Positions 38,957-49,291 of a stretch of DNA of 64,000 nucleotides are shown here, in pieces (position 1 is the stretch's first letter; every line of letters begins with the position of its first letter). Source of the DNA: Lathyrus oleraceus (taxonomy: Eukaryota > Streptophyta > Magnoliopsida > Fabales > Fabaceae). The stretch is from contig NC_066584.1 in the NCBI RefSeq assembly GCF_024323335.1, positions 270,669,618-270,733,617 of the forward strand, in the 5' to 3' direction. The notes below the pieces were generated by a model. It saw only the letters and a program-made list of their open reading frames with translations, did not search any database and was not told the DNA's origin. Made by a program: the position numbers and the translations under genes.

Positions 38957-40076
38957 AAAAGAAGTTGACCTCTTGCTGGTCCATCTGCCCTAAGCGAGTC
39001 CCTCCTAGCTTTTGTAGTTTGTTTGTTTATTGGGTGTTCATGCTTTTGTGCAGTTATTTATTTACCTGCTTTACCTTATTGCATTGTGTATATATCATTG
39101 CTGTTTCTGTTGGCTGGCTGCTTGGTGATCTTTGTGAGATGAGTTCTATACCCGAACTCGAGTGCACTTAAGATAGGAGAATGGCATAGTCCTGTCAACT
39201 TGTGTGGAGTATTCCTTAGCGAGTTGACTTGCAAGCCCATTCACTTGGTGGAGGTCATGTTGAGATCAATAATGTCAGATAAGTAAGTTGTGGTTAGACA
39301 TTACTTGTTCCAATATAGACCTAAGAAGCCGAGGACCTTAGTTTACCAAACCCATCTTGGCCTATTCGTAGGACGTAGTGCGAAAGTCGTTCAAGTGTAA
39401 GATTTGATACGATTGTTACGCGATACTACACTCATAAGAGTCTCTCTTGAGAATATTGTTGGAATACGAGTAGTCGTTCCTCTGATAATATCCGAAAGAT
39501 GGGATTATGACTATGGGAACCTTTTGTAGAACATGTTTGGCAGGTTTAAACCTTAGTACACTCCTTTTGGGTGGTTCTTAACCTAAACTCCATGCTCGTG
39601 ACTTGCAACAAACCCTTGATTCATGGTTAATCCGATCAGATATCCTTAATATCAATGGAACTCGGGTGTTGATAAGATGTAAACCATAATCCACCAAAAT
39701 GGATGGTTGATATTAAGGATAACATGATCCATCCCATGACCTTTGTTTGGTGTGCTCTTAATTTCTCTCCAAACAGTGCAACCTGACAGATGTTCAAGCA
39801 GATACATCAATTCTGATTGACATGCCTTTGCATTGCATAACATCATCTGCATATTTGCATCCAACATCTCATGCTTATTCATTTGCAGGGTATTCCCTTT
39901 CAAAACGGGGGTGCCTTAAAACTGAACAAGCAGTGCATCGCATACCATGCATATTAACCCTTGTCTGTTTTGCAGGTGTCACCGCAGTGTCTAATGTTTG
40001 TTCCCTGTATCAGGCAGTTATTGGTCCCAAGCGAGTCCACAGGTACCCGACAAAGGAAAATCGTCCTCAGCTAGCG
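38957..40076 (+). other. 5' leader of element B
   Basis: This leader between the PBS and gag is about 1.1 kb and lacks the ORF1 seen in element A. The gag frame stays open upstream to 39822, but that extension has no Gag similarity, and the coiled-coil Gag N-terminus starts at the ATG at 40077. Confidence 0.6.
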
Positions 40077-41927
40077 ATGGACCAAGTACAGAAAGAGCTG
40101 GCTGATATGCGTGAAAGGATGGATCAGTTCATGACATTGATGACTGGTATGGCAGCAGGCCAAGAAAAGCTGAGGGAATTGGTTGAGCAACCGAGACCCA
40201 ATCCAGAGTTGGAGATACCAAATGCTGAGGGAAACCCTGGTAACCCTGAGAACGCTGATAACCCTGTGAACACTGGTAACGCGGGTAACGCAAATGCTGA
40301 TGGAAACCCGGGTAATGTTGGCAACACAAGGAATGTTGGGAATGGTATTGGCGGAAGGTACGATGTGAATCAAGGAATTCGGATTAACGGGCACCCCGTT
40401 ACTGAAGATTATCAGTGTGATCAATTTTCTTTGCACGACGAGGCCCTCGAGACCACTCGCCGTATGGATGAGCTTGCTGAGAAGCTCAAATCTTTGGAGT
40501 CTCAAAATTCCTTAGGCTTTGATGTCACAAATCTTGGTCTGGTTCAGGGAGTAAGGATTCCTCACAAGTTCAAACCCCCTACTTTTGAGAAATACAACGG
40601 GGCTTCTTGCCCACGCATTCATCTCCAATCTTATCTGGGAAGGTTGGGAGCTCACACGGAAGATGAAAAGCTGTGGATGTACTATTTTGAAGACAGTCTA
40701 ACTGGAGCTTCTCGTGAATGGTATTCTCATTTGTCTCGTACTACCATCAAGAGCTGGAAAGACTTGGCAGAGGCTTTTGTCAAGCAATATCAATACAACT
40801 TGGACATGGCTCCAAATCGGACCTTGTTGCAAGGTATGTCTCAGACTGCCAAGGAAACCTTTAGAGAGTATGCTCAGCGTTGGAGACAGATTGCTGCGTC
40901 CGTCCAACCCCCTATGTCTGAAAGGGAGATGGCGGACATGTTCATGAACACTCTTCAAGGCAATTATATTGAGAGATTGGCTGCTTGCCCGTCAATCAGC
41001 TTTGCAGAGATAGTAATTGCTGGAGAAAGAATCGAGAGTCTGTTGAAGATGGGCCGAATCCAAGACAATAGTGCTTCCAACTCATCAGGTCCCAAGAGAC
41101 TGTTTGCTGGTAACGGTCAGCGAAGAAAAGAAGGCGAGACAAGCGCTGTGTATGCCGGCAAAGGCAGGGGTAGAGGACGCCCTAATTATTATCAAGATCA
41201 AGTGGCCGCAGTCACTATTCCAACACCTGTTCCTCAACCGCAATGTCATCCGCAACAACAACCCAGGTACAACAATCAACGACAAGGAGGTAATCCGGGT
41301 CAACAGAGACACTATCAACAACGTCCAAGGCAAACGGATCGGGTCATCGAGCCAATCCCAATGCCTTATTCAGTATTACTTCCCAGGCTGATTGACATGA
41401 ATCTGGTTACGTTGAGAACTCTGGCCCCACCAATCGATCCCAATAATTTGCCTAGAGGTTATGATGTCAACGCCAGATGTGCTTTTCACTCCAACGCACC
41501 TGGCCATACTACAGATAATTGCAAGGCTCTCCAGTTAAAGGTGCAAGATTTGAGAGATGCCCAGGCTATCAATTTTGCTCCGGTGCCTAATGTTATCCAG
41601 AACCCGATGCCAGCCCACGACGGGCAAGGGATTAATGCTGTTGAAGTGGTTAAAGCTGGTAATGCCCAAGGCTGGGGCAAATTTGTGGAGCCAGTCATCA
41701 AAGAAGACAAGTTTGGATTGGGGTATGCTCCGGGATCTCAGAAGAATGAAACCGGTACTCTCTCCAGCGGGGGTTTGGTTTCTCCCCACATCGTCAATGT
41801 TGCAGATGAAGACAAGGCTGACAGCGACTGTGACTTAGATAGCTGGATTCGCCCGTGTGTCCCGGGAGAAAAGCTCGACAATTGGTCGTCTGAAAAAACC
41901 GTCCGGGTTACTCTGCTGAAAGAGTGA
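40077..41927 (+). CDS. gag: Gag of Tat/Ogre element B (intact)
   Basis: This 616-residue protein would form the cytoplasmic particle that packages element RNA. I start it at 40077 (MDQVQKELADMRERMDQF), a coiled-coil N-terminus. A Gly/Asn-rich repeat (NPGNPENADNPVNTGNAGN) follows at about residues 48-85. Next is the retrotransposon Gag capsid domain (about 160-330), with KYNGASCPRIHLQSYL, YFEDSLTGASREWY and KQYQYNLDMAPNRTLLQGM. A Gln/Arg/Gly-rich basic stretch precedes a zinc-finger-like CAFHSNAPGHTTDNC. The C-terminus jumps to FGLGYAPGSQ, a G-patch-like piece normally beyond the protease. No D(T/S)G protease motif is visible, so the protease appears deleted in frame. Confidence 0.9.
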   Translation: MDQVQKELADMRERMDQFMTLMTGMAAGQEKLRELVEQPRPNPELEIPNAEGNPGNPENADNPVNTGNAGNANADGNPGNVGNTRNVGNGIGGRYDVNQGIRINGHPVTEDYQCDQFSLHDEALETTRRMDELAEKLKSLESQNSLGFDVTNLGLVQGVRIPHKFKPPTFEKYNGASCPRIHLQSYLGRLGAHTEDEKLWMYYFEDSLTGASREWYSHLSRTTIKSWKDLAEAFVKQYQYNLDMAPNRTLLQGMSQTAKETFREYAQRWRQIAASVQPPMSEREMADMFMNTLQGNYIERLAACPSISFAEIVIAGERIESLLKMGRIQDNSASNSSGPKRLFAGNGQRRKEGETSAVYAGKGRGRGRPNYYQDQVAAVTIPTPVPQPQCHPQQQPRYNNQRQGGNPGQQRHYQQRPRQTDRVIEPIPMPYSVLLPRLIDMNLVTLRTLAPPIDPNNLPRGYDVNARCAFHSNAPGHTTDNCKALQLKVQDLRDAQAINFAPVPNVIQNPMPAHDGQGINAVEVVKAGNAQGWGKFVEPVIKEDKFGLGYAPGSQKNETGTLSSGGLVSPHIVNVADEDKADSDCDLDSWIRPCVPGEKLDNWSSEKTVRVTLLKE

Positions 41928-42089
41928 TTTTTATTGTTTTCCTTTATTACATGCATAATAAAGTCTTACACTTTGCCCAAGGTGTAACGGCTCATTTGTA
42001 GGGCCATCCATTTAGTTACGTTTCGCAATTATTTTTATCATCAATAAAGGACGGCTTTTGCAAACAATTTTGTGTTCTCTTTCTTTCAG
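41928..42089 (+). other. intron-like segment between gag and pol of element B
   Basis: It is U-rich and noncoding and ends TTCTCTTTCTTTCAG (CAG at 42087-42089), a good plant 3' splice site. Ogre elements are known to carry an intron between gag-pro and pol. The 5' splice site is not clear. Confidence 0.5.
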
Positions 42090-42175
42090 TTTTTTTTACT
42101 TTTTACCAAAAAAATGGCAATGTTTCTTTTTTCGTTTTTCCTTTCTTTCAAAAAAAAAATCTCTCATTCTAAGGT

Positions 42176-43468
42176 AAAGCATGATCCTCCATCATGCAGA
42201 GCCGACCACCCGGATCTCACTGCTAACGACACTGCTATGGCCAAGTATGACTTCGACAATCCTATCTATCAAGCCGAAGAAGGGGCTGAGGAAGATTGTG
42301 AATTGCCTGAAAGGTTAGCCAGATTGTTGAAACAGGAGGACCGAGCTATTACACCTTATCAGGAGGTGGTTGAGACCATCAACGTTGGTATCGAGGACGA
42401 CAAGAAAAAGATCAAGATCGGAGCAAGTCTACAAGCAGAGAGAAAAGACCGTTGATCATGTACTTGACTGTGTTAGAAAGGTCGATGGGTTGTGTGCTCG
42501 GTCAGCATGACGAGTCAGGTCGAAAAGAGCATGCAATATACTACCTTAGCAAAAGTTTACCGACTGTGAACAAAGATACTCATTGCTCGAGAAAACTTGC
42601 CGCGCTTTGGCATGGGCTGCTCGCCGACTAAGACAGTATATGTTGACTCACACGACTCTATTGATATCAAAAATGGATCCAGTCAAGTATATTTTTGAAA
42701 AGCCAGCACTTACCGGAAAGGTTACTAGGCGACAAATGATACCGACAGAGTACGACGTCCAATACACTTCACAAAAAGCCATCAAGGGAAGTGTCTTGTC
42801 AGACTATCTTGCAGAGCAACCGATTGATGATTACCAACCTATGAGGTTTGACTTTCCTGATGAGGACATCATGTTTCTCAAATCGAAAGATTGAGAGGAA
42901 CCACTCCCGGAGGAGGGGCCTGACCCTGAATCCAAATGGGTTATGATGTTTGATGGGGCGGTCCACGTCAATGGTCGCGGAGTTGGTATAGTGTTGATCA
43001 CACCGGAAGGGGGTTCATATGCCATTTGGTGCCAGAATAACTTTTCCCTGCACTAACAATGAAGCCGAATACGAAGCTTGTATCCTAAGACTTGAGGAAG
43101 CCGTCAAAATACAGATTAAATCCCTGGATGTATACGAGGACTCAGCTTTGGTCATCAATCAAACCAACGGGAAATGGTGCTATGCTGGAACTACGTACCC
43201 AGAATTGACGTATCTCGGTCAGAGACGAATGAAGAAAGCATTTGGTCAGAAAGTGCGCTCTCGGGAGTATCGAGTCGGTGAATTGGTACTCAAAATATTT
43301 CTTCCTCCCAACACAGATCACAGGGGCAAATGGACACCGAACTATGAGGGTCCGTACGTGGTTAAAAGGATTTTCTATGGCGGAGTTTTGATGCTAACAA
43401 CCATGGATGGCGAAGGATTCCCGTCCCCTATTAACTCAGACGCAGTTAAAAAAAAATACTTCGCATAA
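42176..43468 (+). pseudogene. pol: Pol remnant of element B (RT core and integrase core deleted)
   Basis: It keeps the pre-RT segment (YDFDNPIYQAEEGAEED, KIKIGASLQAE). It then jumps to the RT connection/RNase H part (LIMYLTVLERSMGCVLGQ, then LEKTCRALAWAARRLRQYM) and RNase H (MMFDGAVHVNG, YEDSALVINQ). A second jump leads to the integrase C-terminus (RRMKKAFGQKVRSR, GKWTPNYEGPYVVKRIF). Relative to the Pol of A the gaps remove about residues 76-416 and 655-1070, that is, the YVDD site and the whole integrase zinc finger and DDE core. Frameshifts and a stop near 42892 complete the loss. Confidence 0.88.
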
Positions 43469-43479
43469 AATAGATCCGC

Positions 43480-43670
43480 TGGACGATAAAAAGAATAGTC
43501 CAGGCAAAAAAAGGGCATCCCAACGAACCAAAAAAAAAGAATAAAGAGGTTCGGGCAAAAATTAGGGATATAAAAAAAGTGTACACCCGGTGAGTCGAAA
43601 ACCCAAAAGGGCGGCTCAGGCAAAAATGGGTATCCCGGTGGATTGAAAACCCGAAAAAGGGGGCGATCCA
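43480..43670 (+). other. post-pol hairpin cluster of element B (four hairpins)
   Basis: The stems are TGGAC/GTCCA (43480-43484, 43498-43502), GAACC/GGTTC (43525-43529, 43548-43552), TGAG/CTCA (43591-43594, 43615-43618) and TGGAT/ATCCA (43639-43643, 43666-43670). Each is followed by GGCAAAA or GGGCAAAA. The last two contain an inner CCC...GGG helix with an A-rich loop. Confidence 0.75.
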
Positions 43671-44224
43671 GGCAAAAGTTAGGGAATAAGCGAATGACTA
43701 GGATCTGAGTTCATCAGTGTTATATCACCGTTTCATTCAATCCGGCAATCTTCGAAGGTTAAAGATCGACTAATCATCCACTTCAAAAAGCAAGATGAGC
43801 TGAGCGTCTTTAGGACATACGAGTCATAGCAGAGTCGAAACTCAGTGGGACCCTGTATCCCCATTACCATTAGGATAGTTCTTTTTTTTATAGCGATCAC
43901 CTCTTTTCAGGGATCAGCTTCCTGATACCCTCGCCTATTCCTGGCACAAATTTTCTCCCCAGTAAGAGTCGAATAATTCAGTTAAAGAGCCTCTTTATTT
44001 TTCATTTATCAGTTTGTTTGCAAAAATGTCCGAATTTTTGATAAAACATATTGCATATGAACATAATGGTGGCTTTTGCAGATGATTTGCACAGGAAAAC
44101 ATTTAAAATTGCTTTGAATGTGCTTAATCCCGGACGGTGAATTCAAACCGAGTAATTCCCCCGAGGCATACGTGTATTTCTGGTTGCAGGTCACAGGAAC
44201 CGGATGACAAGTCATGAATCCTCA

Positions 44225-44351
44225 TCCCCAAGCGGTTGACAAAGTCTCTCCTCAGCAGAGCATGTTCCCCAATAGAGTTGACAGTATCCAGACTGTCTAT
44301 CCCCAGTAGAGTTGACAGTATCCAGACTGTATATCCCCAGCGGAGTTGACG
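44225..44351 (+). repeat. short tandem repeats of element B with PBS-complementary cores
   Basis: Units of about 34 bp carry TCCCCAGTAGAGTTGACA (44300-44317), TCCCCAGCGGAGTTGACG (44334-44351) and weaker copies at 44225 and 44266. They match the reverse complement of the element PBS at 15 and 14 of 18 positions. More TCCCCAG motifs follow at about 44433, 44466, 44499 and 45083-45100. Confidence 0.75.
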
Positions 44352-44868
44352 GTGTCAGACTGTATCTTCCTAGCAACAGCGGAGTGGTTGCATGCCCAAC
44401 GGACAAGAGGGTGGTGTTCCCAGTGTTCATCTCATCCCCAGCATTATTTCTAACAGATTTGTTCTAATCCCCAGCTTAAGGGCGATTAGCAAGTTCATAT
44501 CCCCAGCAAAGGTCGTTTCCTACGACATTTCCCCAAGAAGTGTTTTCCCCACAGACTCTCCTCACAGAGCCTCGCCGAACAAAGTTTCCATAGTTGATAC
44601 TCCCCCCGCAAGGTCGACTTTTCAAGCAGCCAATTTATTTTTGGTGGCTCATTGGTCCCGGCAGACGGATCATTCCCCATAGAGCATTCAAGGATTGATA
44701 CAGCGATCTGTTCCCTACCGGAGTTTGCTTCCCCTAGCAGATTTCTTTTTTCTTTTACACCATGCATAGCATTTGCATTCGCATGCATATCATATTAAGC
44801 ATACACATAAGCTGATAAACAGGTTCTTCCAAGAAGACTGAAGAATTACTGTACAACCAAGGTCTTGA

Positions 44869-45765
44869 AATCCAGCCAGAGGATCAAGCGTGAGTGATCC
44901 AGCCTGAGGGTCATTTCAAAGATTCAGCCTGAGAATCGTTTTCCCGTGATCCAACATGAGGGTCACTTTTTGAAGATTTAGCCTGAGAATCGTTTTCCCG
45001 TGATCCAGCATAAGGGTCATTTTTGAAGATTCAACCTGAGAATCGTTTTCCCAAGAGTCAGCCTGAGGCTCAATTTGAAGATTCCCCAGTGAAGTCGCCT
45101 ACAAGCTTTATTTCCCCAGCAAGTCTAATTGAGGAGTCGTTACAACATGTTCTAGCCCGAAGAATAGGTACGAAGCCCAAAAGTGGAATATGCTCGAAGC
45201 TGCATATCTAATATGAAGGTTGGGTGTAGATTTCAAAAGAGGGTCAACCAGCGCATGCCTCAGATGCGGGATCCTAATGATGGAAATTTATCATCAAAAC
45301 AATCCAGATCTAGCCAGAAGATCGAAATAGATTCAGCCAGAGAATCGAAACAAAGGAGATCTAGCCAGAAGATCGAAGAAGATCTAGCCAGAAGATCGAA
45401 ATCAGGTCTAGCCCGAAGACCGGAAATAGATTCAGCCAGAGAATCGAAGCAATTCAGATCTAGCCAGAAGATCGAAGTAGATTCAGCCAGAGAATCAAAG
45501 GAAATAGATTCAGCCAGAGAATCGAAACAAAGAAGATCTAGCCAGAAGATCGAAAATCGCAACAATTCAGATCTAGCCAGAAGATCGAAATAGATTCAGC
45601 CAGAATCGAAATGAAGGAGATCTAGCCAGAAGATCGAAGAAGATCTAGCCAGAAGATCAAAATCGTATCCAGCCCGAGGATCAAAATTAATATCCAACCA
45701 GAGGACTAAATTGAGTATAGGTTCAGCCAGAGGATCAAAACTCCAGATTAAGCCAGAGGATCGGA
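44869..45765 (+). repeat. 3' UTR hairpin array of element B (AGCCNGA loop)
   Basis: Twenty or more units of about 22-60 bp share the 7-base loop AGCC(A/T/C)GA between complementary arms. Pairs include ATCC/GGAT (44870-44884), TGATCC/GGGTCA (44895-44913), GATTC/GAATC (44921-44937, 45330-45346), GATCT/AGATC (45307-45323), GGTCT/AGACC (45405-45421) and GAGTC/GGCTC (45055-45071). Open frames through the array are a by-product of its period. Confidence 0.85.
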
Positions 45766-45911
45766 AGAAAGATAACAGCGCGGTGTATTTCCGCGTTTTT
45801 GTGGTATTCTCGGAGCACAAATTTTCGGTCTGTCTTTGGTATTCAATCACAGCTCACCCCGTTTGTCTGATAAGCTGTTCGCTTTCATCCTACTCGGGTT
45901 AGCTGATGATT

Positions 45912-45924
45912 GAATAGGGGCAGC
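45912..45924 (+). promoter_or_regulatory. polypurine tract of element B
   Basis: GAATAGGGGCAGC directly precedes the 3' LTR start TGTAACACCCC. Confidence 0.88.
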
Positions 45925-47370
45925 TGTAACACCCCAAAATTTGCCCTCCTCATTCATGCATTCATTTAGCATTTCATATTGCATTTCATCATGTCAATCA
46001 GAATTAGATCAAAAATAAAATAAAATAAAATAAATAATAAAAAAATTTAATTAATTAATTAATTAATTAAATAAATAAAATATAATAAAAAATTTTGGAC
46101 TTGGGTCTCTCTCATTTGAGCCCACAAAACCATGAAATTCAGTCTATAAATACCAAGGCTTCACTTGAGAGAACACAGAACAAAAGGGGAATTTTGAAGA
46201 GAAGCAAAATACTCTGAGGTTTCCTTGGAACAAAACCCTGAGGAAAAAGATAGTGAGAGAAGACCTAACGGAGTTCAGAGCAGCCTCCAAACCCCGAAGG
46301 GAACTCAACTACGCAGAATCACCTCTGCCTCACATAAACCCTGAAGATTGTTTTGTAAACCTCACGGGTGCAACTCAATTTCAATCAAGCTCTCCAATCA
46401 GGGCTCACATGACTTTTGTAGGGATAACTTGCGTGGTTTCCCACTTTATTTGTGGGATAACCCCTGGAGGTTCATTCCGATTACCTGTACTGACTCACTT
46501 TTCTTTGATGGCATTAGCTTGGAAGGATCTCAAGGTTTCCCATTCCTCTAATTGCTGTTACTTCGGATCTTTATCCGCGTGGTACTTTTACATTTTTCCC
46601 GCATTTTACTGCTTTCCTAGCTGGAAGACCTCGATAGGAGGCAACGTTTGAGCCCCTTGGTGGCATTTTACTTTGAGATACATGTTTTGTGTTTTGTATT
46701 CATATCCCTGCAAGTAGCGTGGTTCCTTCGTCAAGGACTGCCCTTTTTCCCTCGAGCATCCCAAACCCTAAAACCCAAAGCAACACGCCAACTCCTTCTA
46801 CTACAGGCGAGTAAGTCTCCAAAGGTCGAGCATCCGGTAGATTGCGTAGTAACGTCGTTCGTCCAAAACCCAATCCATAACCCAGTAGTTAGCCGAACTA
46901 CGTTTTGCTCTGATTCTCAGGCCAGATGAGATACGTAGGCATAAGACGCGATGTCTTAGCGAGCACACATCCCCCCAACCCATAGGTCAGCCGAGCTACG
47001 AAGACTCTGATTCTCATATTCAGATGAGATACGTATGCAGTGGATGCGACATCCGTGCGAGTCATTTTCATTTAACCCTTTTTTTTTTGGTAAACAGCAC
47101 AAGATAAACCCACACCCTTTAGACAAGAACTACAAAAGTGGATCCCGTAGAGTACTACGGATGCGTAGGGGTGCTAATACCTTCCCTTCGCATAACCGAC
47201 TCCCGAACCCAAGATTTGGTTGCGAGACCCCGTCTTGTCCTTTCCTTTTTCAGGTTTACTTCGAGTGTTTCCTTTCCCTCCTTTGGGATGAATAACGCAC
47301 GGTGGCGACTCTTCTGTCTTTTTCTTTCGCCGGTTGTTTTTTTTCGCACTGTATTTTTTAGGTTGCGATA
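45925..47370 (+). repeat. 3' LTR of element B
   Basis: It is 1446 bp and nearly identical to the 5' LTR. The most visible difference is the simple AAAT/AAT repeat near 46010-46060. It ends GGTTGCGATA and is followed by the TSD GCTGC. Confidence 0.95.
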
Positions 47371-47375
47371 GCTGC

Positions 47376-49121
47376 TTATGAGGATTCTCTATATGGAGAG
47401 ATTGACTCAACCCACAATATAAACAAGGAAACAAGATGCATATGAATGCAAGCATGATATGTCATAGATATGCATGAATATTTAGTAATGAATGCATGAT
47501 GGACAGACAAAACTAGGAATAACTAAAAATGTTAACAGCTGCATAAGGACTTGCTGGAGATTTGCACTGAGACTCGCTAGGGAGTAGTACAAAGACTTGC
47601 TGGGGAATTGGTACAAGAGCACCATATCCAGGTTTCTTTAAAAGTCTGTCTCTGCTGAGGATTCCGTAGAAGAATGGAGATGCCTTCTACTTCAAAAATG
47701 CAGGAGATTCCCTGTGGTTCTTGAATTTGTGAGGTATATGAGGATTGGACCGTTCTGAGGACTCCGCTGGGGATACAAGGTGTTATCCTCTGGAAATAAG
47801 ATGATATTGTAAGAGAAGTCCTGCAATTCTTGAATTTGCTGATAATGCAGAAGGGATTATTCTTCTGGAAGACTCCGCTGGGGATAAAGTCCACTGGGGA
47901 TAGGTGGTATCTTTCCAGGGAATAAGAATATAGGGGAAATCTATCCTTGATTTTTTTTGCTTTAATTATCATGGATACTTTCTGTATATGAAGACTCTGC
48001 AGGGGATTATGGTGTCTGATATCTGGTTACGAGATCTTTCCTCTAGGAGACTCTGCCGGGGAACAATGATGTCTGACCTTTGAATATAAATGAGAATTCA
48101 GGAGAAATCCTGCAATTCTTGAATTTGCTTAAAATGCATAAGACACTCTTCTTTTACTACAAAACCTTACTGAGGAGGAGACATATCCTTCTATTGAATG
48201 GACAGAGAACAACAGGAGATTCCCTGTAGTTTCTGAATATCAACTTTCTTCACTCGCTGAGGGATGGAGACCTCTGTATTACTCCTGCTCAAGGAAATCA
48301 AATCTTCCTTCTCATCCTCTGCTGGGGACATTGCTGATCCCGCCTTAATAAATTACTGGGGAAATACCTGTAGTAATCCCATAGGCCAAATCTGTAACTT
48401 AAAACCTGGATCAAAGTCTTCATGATCAATTAACCTTGGAGTCTTCATGATCAATTAAACTGGGGAGTCTTCATGATCAATTAACTGGGGAGTCTTCATG
48501 CCCCAAGTGAAGGGAATAAACTTCTTGAAATATTTCTTGCATGATCTCTTGAGGAAAACTAGGAAGCATAGCTGGGGATATCCAGAATCACAACCTCTGC
48601 TGGAAAAATATTACTGCCAAGACACCTGTGGAGATTTTTTCATCATATACATATAAGGATAGTAATATGAACATGTCTAGTTGGAATCACATGATTTCAG
48701 AATTACTGGGACCACATGTCTCAATCCTTTTATTGATGTCCACAAATCAAAATAAATAATCTTTATATTTTTCAAAAACTGTTTTTAATTCAAAACTTTT
48801 GTTTCAAAACATATCTGTCAAAGTAAAAGAACTTTCGTAAATTGAAATGAAAATTAAGAGTGCCAAGAAATATAGAAAGGCTCAAATTGATTTGATAGGA
48901 TGGTAATCAGCCAACAGCGTGATTCCATAGATCTTTACAAATTGGAAAATGGTAATTTCGTGGAAAAAGGGTACGTTGAACTACAATGACATCATTCTCT
49001 CTTCCACTTTTGACCTGTATTACAGCCTTGAGAAAGTTGGAGAACTGTTGAAAATATTCTGATACTTCAATGATCTTATCTCTGTTATGCAGTTACTTGC
49101 CTGAAATCCCTAACTTTTGCC
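47376..49121 (-). other. 3' UTR of Ogre A, pol-proximal part
   Basis: It is noncoding, with many + strand GACTCYGCTGGGGA-like motifs: 47760-47773, 47871-47884, 47993-48006, 48049-48062 and 48317-48328. In the sense (-) RNA these read TCCCCAGCRGAGTC, complementary to the PBS. A short triplicated CTTCATGATCAATTAA repeat lies near 48418-48485. Confidence 0.75.
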
Positions 49122-49271
49122 TAGATTGCCCTTTCGGGTTCTCAATCTACCGGGATAATATTCTCTTTGTTTTTTTATGTCTCTAATTTCTGCTTGGACC
49201 GCACTTTCAGGTTTTCAGTCCACCGAGACGCTCATTTTTGCCTAAGCCGCCCTTTCGGGTTTTCAACTTAG
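49122..49271 (-). other. post-pol hairpin cluster of Ogre A (three hairpins)
   Basis: Stems on the + strand: CTAAG/CTTAG (49242-49246, 49267-49271), TGGAC/GTCCA (49195-49199, 49218-49222) and TAGATT/AATCTA (49122-49127, 49144-49149). On the sense strand the first and third have an inner CCC-GAAA-GGG (or close) helix and end in GGCAAAA. Confidence 0.75.
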
Positions 49272-49291
49272 CGAGCTGTTCTTTTCATTTT

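Larger units (their letters stand above)
37497..47370 (+). mobile_element. Tat/Ogre element B, young but with deleted pol, TSD GCTGC (+ strand)
   Basis: Two LTRs of about 1.44 kb flank a 7 kb interior. The duplication GCTGC occurs at 37492-37496 and 47371-47375. The PBS (tRNA-Arg), an intact gag, a much reduced pol, a repeat-rich 3' UTR and the PPT are present. By eye the LTRs differ at roughly a dozen sites plus a simple-repeat tract, so the insertion is recent. It interrupts the 3' UTR of A in the opposite orientation. It cannot reverse transcribe or integrate without a helper. Confidence 0.95.

Noticed and set aside
39822..40076. N-terminal extension of the B gag frame
   Set aside because: The extension has no Gag similarity, and the coiled-coil Gag N-terminus starts at the ATG at 40077.
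45260..45593. Overlapping open frames of 100-136 codons across the B repeat array
   Set aside because: They arise because the repeat period keeps several frames open; the peptides are simple repeats without a domain.
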